64,000 nucleotides of DNA from Malania oleifera (lineage: Eukaryota; Streptophyta; Magnoliopsida; Santalales; Ximeniaceae), in assembly GCF_029873635.1 (NCBI RefSeq), contig NC_080420.1:30557032-30621031 (forward strand), read 5' to 3'. The notes under the pieces were generated by a model. The model was not told the origin of the DNA. It was given only the letters and a program-made list of their open reading frames with translations, and searched no databases. Positions 50,201 through 61,695 of the stretch are shown here, piece after piece (position 1 is the stretch's first letter; each line of letters opens with the position of its first letter). The translations under genes and the position numbers were made by a program.

Positions 50201-50691
50201 TTTAGAATAAGGATACAAACCTAGGAAATGATAAATCTATACCTGATATGATCATGGTTTGGTAAAGATTTCCTATGGAGCGATTAAACCAAAATTAAAG
50301 GTCTTGCAATTTAAATTCAAAGAGACCAATTCCCTAGAAGGTACTTCTAATTTGGTTATAGCTATGAGAAGCACACAATATGCATTATTCATTCATGATC
50401 AATGGTGCTTTAAGCCTAGAATGATGTCTTGATTTCGATTTAGGCTTCTCATGTTTAAAAATGAGTTTAGGGTACAGTAATGTAAGATATAAGATGGAAC
50501 CCTAAAACTTAGTTTTGTGCAATGGACAACTGCTACTTAACTTTATGATCTTCATGTCGGCATGAGTTAAGAATTTTGAATTAAGTGCTAGGCAAAGATG
50601 TCATGTCCATTTGGAGGTGGATAAAAGTCTTAGTATAATAAGATGACTTAATGAGTATGTATACTAAGGATTTCGTTTTAAGCATCAGTCA
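47291..50691 (-). repeat. Sirevirus-type 3' non-coding region X
   Basis: 3.4 kb without coding frames. On the minus strand it holds several AGGGGGAGC polypurine-like tracts (plus-strand GCTCCCCCT at 47686-47694, 48697-48705 and 49636-49644; related CATCCCCCTTTTT at 48363-48375). It also holds two nested hairpin modules (47335-47394, 49180-49241). Multiple polypurine tracts before the 3' LTR are a known Sirevirus trait. Confidence 0.75.
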
Positions 50692-50725
50692 CTTCCCGAT
50701 CCTATAGTCGTCATAACCCCTACAC

Positions 50726-52018
50726 CTAGGAACAAAGGAAGGATAACAAAAATGTATTTTCAATTTGAATTCGATTTTCCTTAACTCCTACGGGGTTTTC
50801 TTTCATGATAACCCACATCATTTCTTTGTCTAAGCCTCTAGCACATCTAAGTAGACAATTAAACCAAACGTGCCCTTTTCTTATACAACATAAGCAAACT
50901 TTATATATGCATGAATGATTGTGCTTATTAATTCTAGTTTTACTCATTGAGGCATTACTGTGGGTATGATAAACAGAATATGAACCCTTTATGAAAATAT
51001 TTTTCTTTTTAACTTCCAAGGGTTTATCATTGTTATCCTTTTCACAAGTGGGTTTGAAAATCATTTCAGGATAGTCTTTGGTTATTCTTTCTAAGTAGAT
51101 AATTTTCAAAACCTTCTCAATTTTTCTTCTTTCTAGAGTGGCCTGATATTTTTTCAAATCATTTAAGTGCTTTGCCACCTTTTCATTTTCATTTTTCAAA
51201 AGTGTTTTCTTCTTTGATATCTCAACTAGAATTCTATGCAATTTAAATGAGGTCTTTTCTAGTTCCATATGTGAGGGCATGCTTTCATTGTAAAATTCAA
51301 TACATGATTCATCACAAAGTTTATCACTATAACATTCATATGAATCAATGCACACAATATTATCATCAGAACCATTGGACTTCTCATCATACAATATATC
51401 ACAGGATTTGGCACAAGAGTCATCACACCATGCATCACATGGATTATTACATGAGTTAATAGCATAGTTATCACTAGGGCAATCGGATGATTCATTGCAT
51501 GATATATTCCATTATTCAACATGAGAATCATCAAATGCCTCAATAACATAACTATCACAATAAACAGATGATTCAGAATTAGATACAACATAGCATTCAG
51601 CAGTAGAATCATCTACAGAGGCTAAGATAGGAATATATACCTCACCGGCTGTTACTGCAATTGCCCTATTATTTACCACTTCCTGAGTAGTGGTCTCATT
51701 CTCCTGGGACTCTCCATATTTTCTTTCGAGTTCATCTCAAATATCCTGTGCACTACTACATGCCACAATCTAAAAAAAAATATTAGTTTCTAAAGCACAG
51801 TACAATATATCCATGGCAATGGAATTAATCATATTAAAATCATTTTCATTTATTTTTGCATATCTTCCTTTAGCAGTCACAAGCCAGATCCTCCAGTCCA
51901 TAGATTTCAAAAATATGGTCATTCTAACTTTCCACGTGGTGTAGTTGACACCACAAAATAATGGAGGACTAGAAAGTGACTGTTCCTCACAGAATGGGGA
52001 TACACCAATGTGAGCCAT
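50726..52018 (-). pseudogene. Sirevirus-type gag, broken
   Basis: The N-terminal part (51770-52018) starts MAHIGVSP, then PPLFCGVNYTTWKVRMTIFL, the conserved start of copia gag. It stops at a T-rich run; the frame then continues as VACSSAQDI*DELERKYGES with a TGA where the family has Trp. The C-terminal part (50726-51394) has a coiled-coil-like region (residues about 45-110) and a CX2CX4HX4C knuckle (CLCCIRKGHVWFNC), then MMWVIMKENPVGVKE, which parallels the Sirevirus post-knuckle segment. Gag packages element RNA; this copy cannot make it. Its end joins region X about 35 bp downstream; pol is missing. Confidence 0.85.
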
Positions 52019-52059
52019 TGCGATCTTTTTGCAAAAACATTTAAGTCAAGTGCAACGAG

Positions 52060-52071
52060 GCTTTGATACCA
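52060..52071 (-). other. Primer-binding site of the Sirevirus-type element
   Basis: Minus-strand TGGTATCAAAGC, one base off the initiator Met tRNA match TGGTATCAGAGC, two bases after the LTR end (52074). Confidence 0.88.
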
Positions 52072-52073
52072 AT

Positions 52074-54305
52074 TGTTAGAATTGGGGTATTCCCAAGAGG
52101 GGGGGGGGGTGAATTGGAATTTTAAATTCCTTTCCTAGGTTAAACTAGATGTGGAATGAATTTAACAACCTAGGGCCTTTCTATTCGGTTTCAAATACGC
52201 TGATGAATATAATATGCGGAAATTTAAATCAAGCGCATCATTTACATAATAGCATACACATGCGATAAATATAAAGTGCGATTATATACACAACACGGGG
52301 TTCAGCCGACGGTGCCTACATCCCCGCCTCTAGCTCGCAAGCCTGAGGACTCCACTAATAGATCACTTAAGGGTGGAGCGACACTGATTACAACCAGGTC
52401 AATTAGCATAGGGCTGACCTCAACCATAACCAGGTCAATTAGCGAGCTGACCTCAACTTACATGCCTTAATAGGACGACGCACCTAACTTTCCTAACCGG
52501 GTCTAAGACAATCTCGGACTATTCCAGGGCTAGTCTCCCTCTTCAGGCCCGTGCCTATAAATACAAAAAATGTGTATATAATCAAATGATACAGTTATTG
52601 TGCTTTCGTGTAAAGCATATATGTACCCAAATACGCGCAATAACACACACCATAATATGATTCAATATGTAAGCTCAGTGTGGTCTAGACAGTTCAACTC
52701 TCAAAGGTATTTTCTATTAGTGTAATGCGTACGTGAGAGTGTCAAACAAGCAATCTTTGTATCACAAGATGTTCAGCTAATGAGTTCACACAAAGATGTC
52801 AAGTCTCAAGTATTTCAATCAGCAGGATGTCTCAAGCATATAAATGTCAAATAATGTATATGCTTGGTTTGCAAAAGATGTGTAATCTCTGTATTCGGCA
52901 ACTAATATATGAGTGGATGAATATTGCAACAAAGATTACTATTTCATAAACAAATATCTCTTCAAATATATATTTTTCAATACAAAGCATAATGGATATT
53001 TGAAAGTGATTATGAAAAGATTTTGCAACCAAAATACTATACGATCTTCTCAAGATATTGCAATGAATATATAACCTCAGAAGATCAAATAAAAGTCTTC
53101 TTAGGAGAGACTTATTAACGAAGTCCCTTAAGAATACTTAGGTTTAGCTCTCAATAAAACCGTATCAACCAAGCCAGACAAGGAGAGCAAACCTATGGGA
53201 ACAAACACTCAATCCACTTACAAGTGATGTAGGCACTAATAGATAGTAAGCATGAGTGAATGAGGCTAAAAAATGAGTAGTATAGGCTTTTGGATTTTCA
53301 GAGAATTCTCACCTAATCAAAGTAGCTAATCCTATGTTAATTTTCACAATGATCTCATATATAGACATGAGAGGAAATATGACCGTTGGGGACCTATTGG
53401 GTATTATTAAGAAAGTTTAATGATATTTCAAATATTTTAACCCTGTTTAAAAAATGTTTAACTGCGGTAAAAATCAAGGCAACCCGAGAGGTCCGATCGA
53501 CTAGAAATGTTTCGGTCGACCAAGTCTCATCTGGTTCGGTCAACCAAGGGAATTTTGAACTAAAGGCTCGGTCGACCAGGAGAAGGCGATTTTTCAAATC
53601 TCCGAGGTTCGGTCGACCAGGCCACTTTGAACTGATTGGTTCAGTCGACCAGACCGTTGGGATTTCTCCCGAGGACCTTCGGTCGACTAAGTAGTTGGAG
53701 TTCAATTTTTGTTCAGTTGACCAAATGGTCAAAATGTTGACTAGAGAGGGTTTCGGTTGATCGGGGGTTTTGAACTGCGTTCGTTCGGTCAACCAGGACA
53801 TTGGTCAACAGTTGACCCAGGTCAGGTTCAGTCGACCAAGCCAAAAAGAACTATCTTGGCCAGTCGACCGAAAGTGCACAATGTGTGCATTTTGGTTCTT
53901 TTATGAATTGCACAAACCCTAATCAAGTGCCCAACATACATAGGTGCAAATGTGTGTGTCCTAGGGTCATTTATGTCCAAAATCAAGACACCGAAAAAAT
54001 CCGGTGTCGGTCGACCTGTTCCCTAAGGTCTTTCTAGATGCTTTTTAGTTATTCTTGCTTTGAGCTTACGTATTAGATCATGCAGGTGATGCATGCAATT
54101 ATTGCAAACCAGAGAACCTATTTACTATTACAGACCCTTTGAATAAATATAAAATACAATACAACAGAAATTGGTTGTTCAATCTTTGATCTTCTCTTTG
54201 TGCATTATGAATTGTCGCTTAGAATTCCTGCACATAAACTAGATAGTCATTCAATACATAAGTATGTGTCATAATCAAAACAGGGATATGACCTATAAGG
54301 TCAAC
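52074..54305 (-). repeat. Central Sirevirus-type LTR, complete
   Basis: Minus-strand TGTTGACCTTATAGG (54305) to CCAATTCTAACA (52074), 2232 bp. It has a polypurine tract on its U3 side (54306-54326) and a primer-binding site on its U5 side, so it is at once the 3' LTR of one unit and the 5' LTR of the next. Confidence 0.82.
53491..54020. repeat. Array of CGGTCGACC boxes, central LTR
   Basis: Counterpart of 46501-47030. The copies differ mostly at CpG sites within the boxes (for example CGGTCGACC here against CAGTCGATC there, and the reverse). Confidence 0.85.
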
Positions 54306-54362
54306 AATCTCCCCTTTTTGATGATGACAAATACCTACCTACTTCTCCCCCTTTTGGCAATA
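54306..54362 (-). other. Terminal polypurine tract and a second tract
   Basis: On the minus strand CATCAAAAAGGGGAGATTG abuts the LTR start, and a second CCAAAAGGGGGAGAAG lies about 40 bp upstream (54343-54361). This is the usual Sirevirus 3' LTR junction; the left LTR has lost it. Confidence 0.78.
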
Positions 54363-57300
54363 GCAAAAAGGGCCTAAATAAACTGTTAAGTGTAGGCAAA
54401 TAAGAGGAAAATATCATTTATATACACGATATGGTTTGGGAAAATTTGAAGAAAATTCGACAGCATGCTGTTTGAAAAACAGAAAATTTCCAAAAATATC
54501 TGTATAGAAATGACCTAATTGAGTTCAAATTTTCAATTATCCACAACAATTAACTCAAACAGTCCATTTTGGTCCATCAATCAAGTATAAATTTCAATAT
54601 CATCTTGAAATGGACAAAGGTAGTGGCCATCACAAATCACAATCAATACTCATTAAGTCCAATATGATTATGTATAGATATAAGAAATATGCACACAAGC
54701 AATAATCAACACTCACAAAGTCTGAGGCAAGAAAACGTGACAACAATGATATCAGTTGCTAAGACTTGTAAATTTCACTTAAGAGCTCCCCCTAAATTTA
54801 TGCAAACTATGAAATGTCTAGGAAGCATCTACTTATACTTACATTAATTATGAGAGTTTATTAAGTTTCTAACATAGTATAAGTTATGGAACAAATCAAA
54901 CTCAAAAAATAAAACTAATTGACAGTATAAGTCCACGGAGCTTGGTGAGTTTTAATTCTCTTCTCAAAGATGGGGCTTAAACTCACCGATATAGTCTCAG
55001 GCATACATAAGTGCGTTGATGCTCAAGAATGAATTTCATCTAAGTACATTCAAAATATGTTCATTCTTCTTAACATTACTTAGCATGCAGGAGATTTAAG
55101 GCATTAAATTCTTACTAAGTTATCCTAAGATCGGGACTTAAATTCCCATGTATATTTGCATGCACGCTTACTTAAATTAAGCTCAAGGATGATGTTCTCT
55201 TAAGTGCATTTCTTATATACTCATCCTATCAAATAAATCCGGCATCCAACAAATATTAATCATTCAGCGCATATGCATGACATATTGCATTTCATTTTAA
55301 AAGCACGATAGTTAATTACGACTAGACTCAAAGTTATGCAATTTTGAAAACATGTATGTATATAATAATAATAATAATAATCAGGCAAGAGAAAAAAAAT
55401 TTGTTTTGAAATTTGATCTTGCCAAAAGCTCAAGTAGATAAATATATATATATATATATGTATATAATTGTAATATACATCCCCCTTTTTAATGTTTGCA
55501 AAATAGTGGTGGGGGTTGCTTGCTAGAAAAATAAGATTTTAATTTAAAGCAAGCAAGCAACAAATTTTACGGTTTGTCAATAAAGCACATACTAAAGATA
55601 ACTAGAAAACCAAAACCATAATGATCCTAAGAGTTCAACAATCACATGCAAGATCATATGACAAGTTCAAACAGTTGTAGTAATATAAACATGCTTCAAA
55701 TTATGATCTTCAATAAAATATTTTCATTCGAGTGCATGCCACAATGAATTCATTCAAGATCTAAGCTAAACATATGGGTAAGCAAAACAAGGTAGTAATA
55801 AATTCTAGATGCTCCCTCTATCAATTAGAATATATGCTTATATTCTTTAACTACTTATACTAACCAAAGATTAGTTTCATTATGCTTAATAGTATAAGCC
55901 ATCAATCCATATCTTTTAATTCAACTATGCTGAGTATTTGTCAATTGCATTTTTCACTTGATTAATATAGTTGTCCCTATAGACCATAGATGCATCAAAG
56001 AATATATATTAAGGCATGCAATATAGTTCAAGACCCACAAACATTCCATATCAAAATATAAGCCTTTAAGCACAAGATATAATGTTCAGGGATTTTAGAA
56101 GAGCATCAATATTTCAATAGATGAAAGTGACGCATATAAGTCATTTATGTGCTTCCTATAGGGATGGAGCTGAGCTCCCCTAAGTATGTGATGATTATGC
56201 AAGGATGAAAATGTGATATTTATTTTTCACTCATCATTTCAAAAACATTTTAACATGTTTATTATCATAATCATCCTTAACACAAGGTTTTGGTTTGAGA
56301 AAAATCATGTCGAAATTTCGGCAGCGTGCCGTCTGTAAATCAGACATTTCCCAAATTTTCAAGTACCAAAACCTGATAGATTCAAGCAATCAATTCAAAA
56401 TATTGCAGTTTAAGCATGCGAGAACCTATATATGCTACCAGCATGCAATACACAACATACTGCATCAGCTATGCAGTTGGCGTTCCATACAAGCATGCAA
56501 GTAAATAAGTTTCTGCAACAGCCTTGCAGATGGCGTTCCATGCAATCCAATATTATCAAACAAAATATTCAATAATAGTTCACAATACTAGATAATCACA
56601 AATCACTATCCATCAATATATAGTATAAACAATACACAACAGTGGATAGTTATGAGTTTAGTATAGTATGGTTATTCATTAAGGCACAAAGACATAAATG
56701 ATATGAGAATATGAGAGCATTTTCATTTATATAGATATGAAGGATAAATGCTCCCCCTAAGTTATGCATTTATTCAATTTATGTCTTTTTAATTTTCTAG
56801 TTCTTTAGCCAAGTGTTTTAAGATTTTTGATGATATATGCTTGGCTTTGGATGAATAGGCTTAGAAGACCAAAAAGACACAATAGATATTTCTTTAAGTG
56901 AGCTAAGCCAATATTGCCTCTATTGATATGAATTTCAATACGTGTGAGAGGCACAAGTTAGAATGACTATCAATTTAAAAGTACACATGCATAGGTCTAC
57001 TCAAATTTTATGCATTCATCTAGATTGAGACCTAGGCAATCATATTAGCCATTGAACTCATCTCTAAGTACACAAAGCTCTAAAGGATATGTCTTAGTGA
57101 TTTGAGAGCTCATGAAGGGATGATAAATAAATACTCTTTCTAGATTTAAATCACTAATGGGTACAGAAGAGTATTTAGGATAGACAGGACATTTTTCAAA
57201 ATATTTCTGTGAAGGTAATCATGTCCATGCTTGAGCAAAGAGCATATAGGATATGTGAATGTTGTGAACAATGCTCTTTGGTGATCGGAAACTATCCTTT

Positions 57301-57803
57301 TGATATTCTCACAATTTAGAATAAGGATACAAACCAAGGAAATGATGAATCTATACCTGATATGATCATGGTTTGGTAAAGATTTCCTATGGAGCGATTA
57401 AACCAAAATTAAAGGTCTTGCAATTTAAATTCAAAGAGACCAATTCCCTAGAAGGTACTTCTAATCTGGTTATAGCTATGAGAAAGACACAATATGCATT
57501 AGTCATTCATGATCAATGGTGCTTTAAGCCTAGAATGATGTCTTGATTTCGATTTAGGCTTTTCATGTTTAAAAATGAGTTTAGGGTACAGTAATGTAAG
57601 ATATAAGATGGAACCCTAAAACTTAGTTTTGTGCAATGGACAACTGCTGCTTAACTTTATGATCTTCATGTCGGCATGAGTTAAGAATTTTGAATTAAGT
57701 GCTAGGCAAAGATGTCATGTCCATTTGGAGGTGGATAAAAGTCTTAGTATAATAAGATGACTTAGTATGTATACTAAGGATTTCGTTTTAAGCATCAGTC
57801 ACT
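54363..57803 (-). repeat. Second copy of 3' non-coding region (X')
   Basis: Near-identical to 47291-50693, with the same polypurine-like tracts (for example GCTCCCCCT at about 56749-56757; one at 55811 reads GCTCCCTCT) and hairpin modules (54435-54494, 56294-56355). Homology ends at 57803, at the same base where X meets gag on the left. Confidence 0.78.
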
Positions 57804-57805
57804 AA

Positions 57806-58642
57806 GGATTACCCTGTCCAACTTGATTTCCTATTTCCTGTCTCTGGCCCACATTATTGTTATCTCTCCTCCATGGATCCTAACTTGTACCAACTTGAAA
57901 ACTAGGAGGCATGGGCCTCTTCCTTTGATTTAGCATCCCTGCACTCCTTTGTAGACTAGTCTCTAATATCGTGGTTTTATCCATCAACTCTGAGAAATTC
58001 TGAACTTGAAAAGCCTCTACCTGCTCGTAGATCCCTTGTATCAGGCCTCTATCAAACCTCCTTGCCTTTTTCACCTCATCTGGAACCATATACAGGGTGA
58101 AGCGGGACAGCTCAACAAACTTGGTTGCATACTGCTATACTGTCATGTGCCCCTGAGTCAAATTCATAAACTCCTCCACCTTAGCATCATTGGTAGAAGC
58201 GGGGAAGTATTTATCAAAGAAGGCCTCTTTGAAATGGTTCCAGGTTATAGCCGTGAGTCCTGGCCTTTGTTCCTCAAGTAGCTTTACTGATCTCCACCAA
58301 CGTTTGGCCTCCTTAATTAACTTAAAGGTGGTATACTAAACCCTCTGTTCATTTGTGCAGTGCAGGACTGCCAACAGCTCCTCTATCTCCTGAACCCAGT
58401 TCTTTGCCACAATTTGATCAGCTCTTCCCACAAAATTCAGGGGACTCATGCAGGTAAATTGCTCCATGGTGCATCCCTGGTGAATGGGGCGGGCTGTTTT
58501 GCCCCCTAGCGTCCCACATAATCTCTGCCATAACTTGCCGGTCTAAACCATGCAGCACTAAAAAGGAATCAATGTCATCCTCGCTGGAAGCCCCCAAATT
58601 CTTACTCCCCCCAGCATCCACGTTCTTATTTCTAGGGTCCAT
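57806..58642 (-). pseudogene. Ty3/gypsy gag, broken
   Basis: Starts MDPRNKNVDAGG at 58642; shifted frames continue with [38 protein letters not shown], then [10 protein letters not shown] and a basic, Q/N-rich tail. This is the gag of Tekay/Del-type chromoviral gypsy elements. Several frameshifts and stops. It is cut at 57804, where Sirevirus region X' begins, so the knuckle and everything after it are lost. Confidence 0.82.
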
Positions 58643-59954
58643 CCTGAAAATGGGATAGGAAAACTAATTTTAGAATCCCAATGTCGTAATACGATCAGTA
58701 CAACTTTTTAACTAAGAAACCATAAAATGCACTATATCCTCATGCTAAAATACTTAGGCTCTACTTTATGGACTTCTTCCACACAAATAATCCAATTTAG
58801 CCTCCAAGTTTCCAATTTAAGGTTCAGTCTTACTACTCAGAAACAAAATCGTCAATGGTTTGCCATAATTTTGTTGAAACCGTCGCTTCAAGAAAATCAT
58901 AGAAGACCGTCACGGGATTTATGCCTCCAGGCTACGATACGAAATCCAAAATTTCAATTTACTTAGGGTATTCAACTTTGCTACGCATCATATACCCAAC
59001 CCACCATACAACACCTAACCTACCAATTCCTACCCTCCTAACAATTCATTCCTATACTCTAGTAGTGTGACGCCCTGATTTTCGGACAATTTTTTTTCAA
59101 TAATAAATAAATTTTCACTCGTCATAAACAACATCCACAAATCGACCACGTCAACAACCCTATTACCATTCATACAACCCGACCCGCATTGGGTACTGGG
59201 TAAAAAAAATTTATTTTATTTATACAACCTAACAGCGGAAGACAGTATAATTACAGAATACAATGTCTAGAGTATTAACTTGCATATTTACACAATACTA
59301 TCTCATACCAAAAAACAATACAACCCTAGAGAATCACACCTCCCTAGTCCAAACTCGCCCAGTATATCAGGGTTCCAACTCCCTATGATCACGGAGCTTT
59401 ATCACCTAGTCTATCCCTATTCCCTGAAAAATTTAGATAATTTGGGTGAGACACATCTCAGTAAGAAGGAATAAATTATTAACAGTGTGTGGTCATATGA
59501 GTTCAGTTATTTTTCAAAACAACATTTCATATGAGAAAATACATTGATATTCACATTCTCATAATCATATAGATATACAACACAAGCTTTTATAAGCTTT
59601 AAAATCATTTCTCAAGTTTATTCATTTCCAACACACATAATTACCCGCGAAGTTCCAGAGAATAGGGAAGACTGTCCGCCCATGCCGGTAGCTTCCCTCT
59701 GCCCTAACACGTTATGCTGCTAGGAATGGCCACATCTGATACCTATCAGGGCACTCACCTTACTTAATAAGCCCTCAGGCGGAGAGTTTCACTCCGCCTC
59801 AATTATTTATTTTATGAAACATACTCTTTCATTTTTCATAATCATTTCCCACTTTAACTCATTACATATCTATGTATACATAAATTCACATTTATGTACT
59901 TTACATAATACATTAAATCACATAATTCCAATTCTCAACTCATTCACGATTTCC

Positions 59955-60235
59955 ATACTGAGCATAACTCCCCAACGGCATCAGTAGGAATCTCATAACA
60001 CAATTTTCATACTGAGCATACCTCCCCAACGGCATTAGTAAAGACTTCACACACACACACACACACACACACACAGTCTCCATACTGAGCATACCTCCCC
60101 AATGATATCAGTAGGAACTTCACTCACACACACAGTCTTCATACTGAGCATACCTCCCCAATGGCATCAATAGGAACTTCACATACACACAACCTCCATA
60201 CTGAGCATACCTCCCCAATGAAATCAATAGGAAAG
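59955..60235. repeat. Tandem repeats in the gypsy LTR
   Basis: Five imperfect copies of a unit of about 60 bp containing CATACTGAGCATACCTCCCC and ATCAGTAGGAACTTCAC, including a CA microsatellite at 60048-60076. Confidence 0.85.
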
Positions 60236-61492
60236 GAATACCACCCACCCGTAATTATTGTGCGGTGTTGGCATATCATCAATTATATTTCAGTATATCT
60301 TAATTCAATTTAATATAAATATTCTCATCATTTTCTGTGCACATTTCATCATCACATGATAATATATATCATATTTCTCATATTTCCACATTTCCCAAAA
60401 TACTCATACCAGTAATTTGAACAAACTCATTTTTCATGCAAATAATTTCTACTCACGTATAAATATCATATCAATAATTCTCATTTCAATATTTTCTCAG
60501 AAAATACACATAATTATATTTCATATTTTTCAACACATGTCATGTGCTACACAATTTTCATCTAATATTCATAATATGTTAATTTCATACTGCAAGCATC
60601 ACAATTTAATATTGCTCAATTACCACACAATTTATCTAATATTTATATCATAATAATTTTCAGGCAAAATACCATATGTTCATTTTCACATATTAATTCA
60701 CATAGTAATTCTAAAAATATTGTTATTATTTATTCCTCTTACCTGACTTATTGAGAGTCTCGTTAGAACCCAAATCTTACGCCCTTGGTGCCCGAAATTC
60801 AACTCCTGCAATTTATATTTTTCCTAAATTAATTAACCTATTTCCCCAAAATAATACCCATCTAGCCTTCCCTAGGCCCCATGTACTCCAAATTAACATT
60901 AAAACCAATATTTGACACCCCCACTTAATTTTCTGAATTTTTCCTGCGGGTCCGAAAATTACACCTGGGGTGCTCACTCGGGCCCTAAATTTCAAAAATT
61001 CTACTTCAACTCCAGCTGTTCAACATTTTAGTATTTTCAAATTAATCCTAATTAATTAAAAATAAGCCCCTTAATAACCCCCGTATCCCAAATTTGGGGT
61101 TTTGCCCACGACGACCCCACGAGAATTCCATCCCTCTAGACTTATAAAGAATCATCCCTAGATTCTCGTGGTAGTCCCCGTTCATCGATTGGGCTTATAA
61201 TTTGCAAGAAATTAAAGAAAAAGAAAAAATTAGCTTACCCTAGGAGATACGTCTACGCTGCTCCTACCACTGATCTGCTCCGGTAGAAATGATGGCAGCG
61301 GAGAATGGAGTCCAACAGTATCTTCTGATTTTTGATCGGGTGAAAATCCACCATGAAATTGAGGAGAGAGGGAGAGAGAATGAGAGGAGAGAGAGTGTGT
61401 CTGCGGGCAGGCAAAAAAAAAAGAAGAAAAGAAGAAGAAGAAGAAAACCAACCCAATTAAAAAAAAAATGAAACCTCCTGAAGCTAGAAGAG

Positions 61493-61493
61493 T

Positions 61494-61528
<35 letters not shown>
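61493..61528. repeat. AAT microsatellite
   Basis: About 12 AAT units in the LTR, followed by more AT-rich simple repeats to 61650. Confidence 0.9.
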
Positions 61529-61530
<2 letters not shown>

Positions 61531-61695
61531 TTAATTAATATTAATAATAATATATTTTATTAATAAAAATAAAAATAAATTTAAATTATTTTTTTCTTTT
61601 TTTAAAAAAATTCAATTAATTAATTAATTAATTATTATTATTATTATTTTGGAATCACCCCACTAATCTTGTATAGCCTTTTTGGGGTTATTACA

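Larger units (their letters stand above)
45070..57803 (-). mobile_element. Pol-less Sirevirus-type (Ty1/copia) composite with 5.6-5.7 kb direct repeats
   Basis: Minus-strand order, right to left: 3' non-coding DNA X' (57803-54306), LTR (54305-52074), primer-binding site, broken gag (52018-50726), 3' non-coding DNA X (50693-47291), LTR (47285-45070). X plus LTR on the left (45070-50691) repeats X' plus LTR on the right (52074-57801) almost base for base, apart from a roughly 106-bp net loss at the left X/LTR junction. There is no protease, integrase, reverse transcriptase or RNase H. Lineage evidence: gag type, repeated CGGTCGACC boxes in the LTR and multiple polypurine tracts, all described for Sireviruses. 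Outer flanks share no target duplication (GACAT against CTAAG). Confidence 0.82.
59066..61695 (-). repeat. Ty3/gypsy LTR
   Basis: Minus-strand TGTAATAACCCC (61695) to ATCAGGGCGTCACA (59066), 2630 bp. Directly to its right is the polypurine end of pol (AGGACGAAATTTTTATGAGG on the minus strand), and about 420 bp to its left gag starts. A degenerate CTAGAGTATAGG lies at the primer-binding position. Contains tandem repeats, CA and AAT microsatellites and a GA-rich leader (61360-61445). Confidence 0.78.

Noticed and set aside
51247-51612. His/Met/Leu-rich frames on both strands
   Set aside because: They are shadows of the decayed, Asp/Ser/Cys-rich gag linker in the minus strand.
53394-53801. 135-codon minus-strand frame with repeated LVDR/STEP phrases
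   Set aside because: It is a translation of the repeated CGGTCGACC boxes of the LTR; the partner frames at 46533-46821 break at different sites.
45070-57803. Simple segmental duplication of host DNA
   Set aside because: The repeats carry LTR termini, a primer-binding site, polypurine tracts and flank a gag, so a retroelement origin fits better, although the exact mechanism is open.
59960-60235. CRISPR-like array
   Set aside because: The repeats are imperfect, contiguous and about 60 bp long with a CA microsatellite; it is tandem structure of a plant LTR.
61230-61471. Short Ser/Phe-rich and Lys/Arg-rich frames
   Set aside because: They come from the GA/CT-rich leader of the gypsy LTR; no start context or homology.
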